A stretch of DNA of 64,000 bases. Source: Garcia nutans. Taxonomy: Eukaryota; Streptophyta; Magnoliopsida; Malpighiales; Euphorbiaceae. The stretch is from positions 54,893,501-54,957,500 of the forward strand of contig CANTUV010000026.1 of the NCBI GenBank assembly GCA_947685225.1, read 5' to 3'. How positions within the stretch are numbered: the stretch's first letter is position 1; each line of letters begins with the position of its first letter. This document shows positions 61,452 through 64,000 of this stretch, one piece after another. The position numbers and the translations under genes are program-made. The notes beneath the pieces are model-generated. The model was not told the DNA's origin, did no database searches, and saw only the letters and a program-made list of their open reading frames with translations.

Positions 61452-64000
61452 TATATAGACTTAATATTAAATTATATTTTAATTTTTATTTATGAATGAT
61501 TATTAATGTCTAATGAAAATTTCATTCGAAGTCTTAACATAGTAGTAAAGAGTGTTGTTGCTTTTATCTAAATTTTAGTTTCTTAAATATTTCCCTTCAT
61601 CACATATAATTAATAAAAGAAGTTATAATGAAAATTTCACTTTCTCACCACTTTCTCATTAGAATATAGATCTGAATGGATTAAAAGTTGAAAATGAACT
61701 AAGAAGTAAAATGTATAAAGCAATAAACTATGAGAAGGATTTTGATAAACTATTTTTTTTAATATAAAAAACATAGAAAAGAAATTAAGTTGTCAAACAT
61801 CTAAAATATTGACATGATCACTTAATTAACAGTATATAAGTAAATATAACAAAATCAGTCATATATTCGATTTACATGTTTTGAGTGAAACTTGTTAAAA
61901 ATGGCACCCTAACCTTAAATTCTTATTCTTGTAAGGAAGTAGAGGAAACTTGTGAGAAAAAGCAGCCAAACTTTTCATTTTTGAGTTAATTGGAATGATG
62001 ATTATCACCTACTCCTTTTTATTTATTATTTCTAATTAATTTCTTTCTGGAGAACATGTCTCAAGGCATCTCATTTTCCCATTAATATGCTCATATATTT
62101 ATTATAATTTACTTTTTTCATTCAATGGAAAATGACCTCAATTAATTAATTAATTAATATATAGAATAAGAAGGTGGCATAGTCTATTATGAAAAATAAA
62201 TATTGAAAGTAAAAGGTTGGGACTTAATTAAGCTCAATTATGGATGAGTTTTATGGGCTTGAGTTGCAATAACAAATGTCCAAACAGGTCATAGCTCAAA
62301 ATCAGAGACATTATTCACATAAGTATTTTCGAACTTGAATTCCTTTCGAGTCTCAACTTCTCTATAGAGGCTTTAAACTTGATTCATTTTCTTGAAAATG
62401 TTAAGAGTCTTGATTGTTCATATTATAGGTCAAAAAGACTGCCTTAAACTCATCTCAGGAAAAAAAACTATATACATATTTTATGAAGATGGCTGTGTTT
62501 TCATGGAGAATGTGAAATGCCACAATCAATAGAGTCATATTGGTTATAGTGCTTCGTGACTCAAAACCAGGGGCACTAAGCCAACTTGCTTATTAATTAA
62601 CTGCTAATAATCAATATTTTAGTTGCGCTAATCCTGATTAATTATATATATATATATTCAAATTTGTTAATCTTGGAATAATTAATTAACTGCATGTCCA
62701 TCCATATTGACTATTCGTCATTTCCATTGTTTTGTTTGTTTTTTTAATTCTAATTATTAATTAATAAAGTCTCTCATTCTGGTAGCTATGACCAAGTTTC
62801 TACCGTCATTTCCTGTAGCTGAAGAATTTTTGTAGATGAAGACAGAAGAGATGAGAACAAGAAAACACAGTGTTTCCAACTAAAATTCATAGCTATAGCT
62901 AGGGCGTCCCTTAATTATCTTTGAATAATTTTTTCTCATCATACAAGTTGATTTTATTTTTTCGTTAAAAGACGCTTAATTTCTTTATCAGGACAAAAAT
63001 TAATTGGTGGCACATGAACTTTGAATCAAGATTCATTCTCTTCAAAAATCCGTCAAGATTGCTTTCTAATTAGCTAATTAATTACAACCACCACCATTTA
63101 TTAGTTAATTACGCAAATCGTGATTCATGATATATCAATGGAAGAGTAGCTAAATTTATTCTAAAATTCAAACTTAATGAATATTATTGTTTTTGGGTGA
63201 GAAAATTGATCGTGAGCTTGTCGTCCACATAATGTATTATTTCGTTAAATTATATCATAGCCTATTGATTATACATATCTTTATTATTCATTTCATTAAT
63301 TAAATTTTAGGAATGGGAATCAAAAGCTTATATATATGATTGAGAAAATAAAGTTTAAATTTTACTTTAAAAACAAAGTCATAATAAGCCTTTTCCTTTT
63401 GCTTCATTTTTAATATAATTACAACAATCATGATACATCAAACACATTGCAGCATTTAGGCCCCAATGAAATGCCATGTACTTATTATGTCCAACTGTAG
63501 ACGGCAAAAAGGGAAATGATGGTTACTTTAAAATCCTCTACTCCAAGGTGACCTAAAAACCCTATAATTAAGTTCAAAATAAAGAAGACAATCACTTTAC
63601 AAAGAGATGAACCCCTCAATATTAATTAACAAACTAATAAACTTAGACATCACTAATTATCCCACACCATATACTAATTAACAAGATATAATTGTATAAA
63701 CCTAGAAGTTAAAAAGAGGATAAAATCCACTAACTTATAATATTCTAATCCTTTATGCTTTTATAGTTTATTTGACGTTATGAATAGGATTTTTCAGAAT
63801 TTTGTATTGAAAATGTTTAACAAATGTTGAAAGTTTACCATAACTAATTAATTAAAAAAATGTTTATTAGGAAAATTTAGTATTTAATTGCACGATTGAG
63901 TAATATAAATGGAGAAAATTAGGAGAGGATGAAAAGGCCAGCCATAGTGGCACAACACAAATCAAAGACAAAGACCCTACGTAAGTGGTTGTGTCAGCCA
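61452..64000. other. AT-rich spacer, possible promoter at right edge
   Basis: No gene. TTAATTAA-type repeats occur near 62140. The last about 100 bases (63900-64000) are less AT-rich and may approach a gene beyond the window, but nothing coding is visible. Confidence 0.4.

Overview
The window is nuclear DNA of a flowering plant, almost certainly a eudicot. Genes are split by many GT-AG introns, the spacers are very AT-rich and full of microsatellites, Stowaway-like MITEs, and LTR retrotransposon derivatives, and the proteins are plant types (CDKB, TOPP-type PP1, LURP-one-related, RLCK VII kinase, plastid ribosomal protein L17). From memory, the combination WD40 protein - CDKB1 - LURP-one-related - RPL17 matches two duplicated Arabidopsis segments (around At2g38620-38640 and At3g54180-54210), so this looks like an ancestral rosid/eudicot block. 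I cannot name the species; a Malpighiales-like rosid is only a guess.

Layout. 1-2893 (+): 3' seven exons of a transducin/WD40-like protein. 4091-5473 (-): PP1 catalytic subunit, three exons. 7371-9804 (-): B1-type cyclin-dependent kinase gene carrying a 359-bp Tourist-like MITE inside its first coding exon, a changed HRD motif and a shifted C-terminus. 9.89-11.34 kb: rearranged CDK leader copies, a long inverted repeat and a tandem duplication. 12696-16327 (-): complete nine-exon cofactor-independent phosphoglycerate mutase. 17155-19530: decayed, internally deleted Ty1/copia element. 22220-22390: tRNA-Phe-like pseudogene between 34-bp direct repeats. 23554-24301 (-): LURP-one-related protein. 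24.3-34.0 kb: AT-rich spacer with MITEs and a LINE 3' remnant. 34040-35361: compact LTR element with near-identical LTRs and a perfect 5-bp target duplication. 37145-37860 (-): plastid ribosomal protein L17. 41451-44908 (+): PBL8-like receptor-like cytoplasmic kinase. 45893-46318 (+): small secreted cysteine-rich protein. 47886-57423: a 9.5-kb non-coding LTR element (LARD type) with 2.86-kb LTRs, each holding an array of GC-rich hairpins. 57.4-64 kb: AT-rich spacer with two Stowaway-like MITEs and one possible orphan exon.

The genes are housekeeping and signalling genes with independent promoters, not an operon; no shared pathway is implied by their order. I see no new defence or biosynthetic system. 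The most notable items are the MITE inside the CDKB1 exon, where a splice-site pair would remove nearly all of it in frame, the rearranged inverted-repeat region upstream of that gene, the tRNA-derived insertion with long direct repeats, and the two non-autonomous LTR elements.
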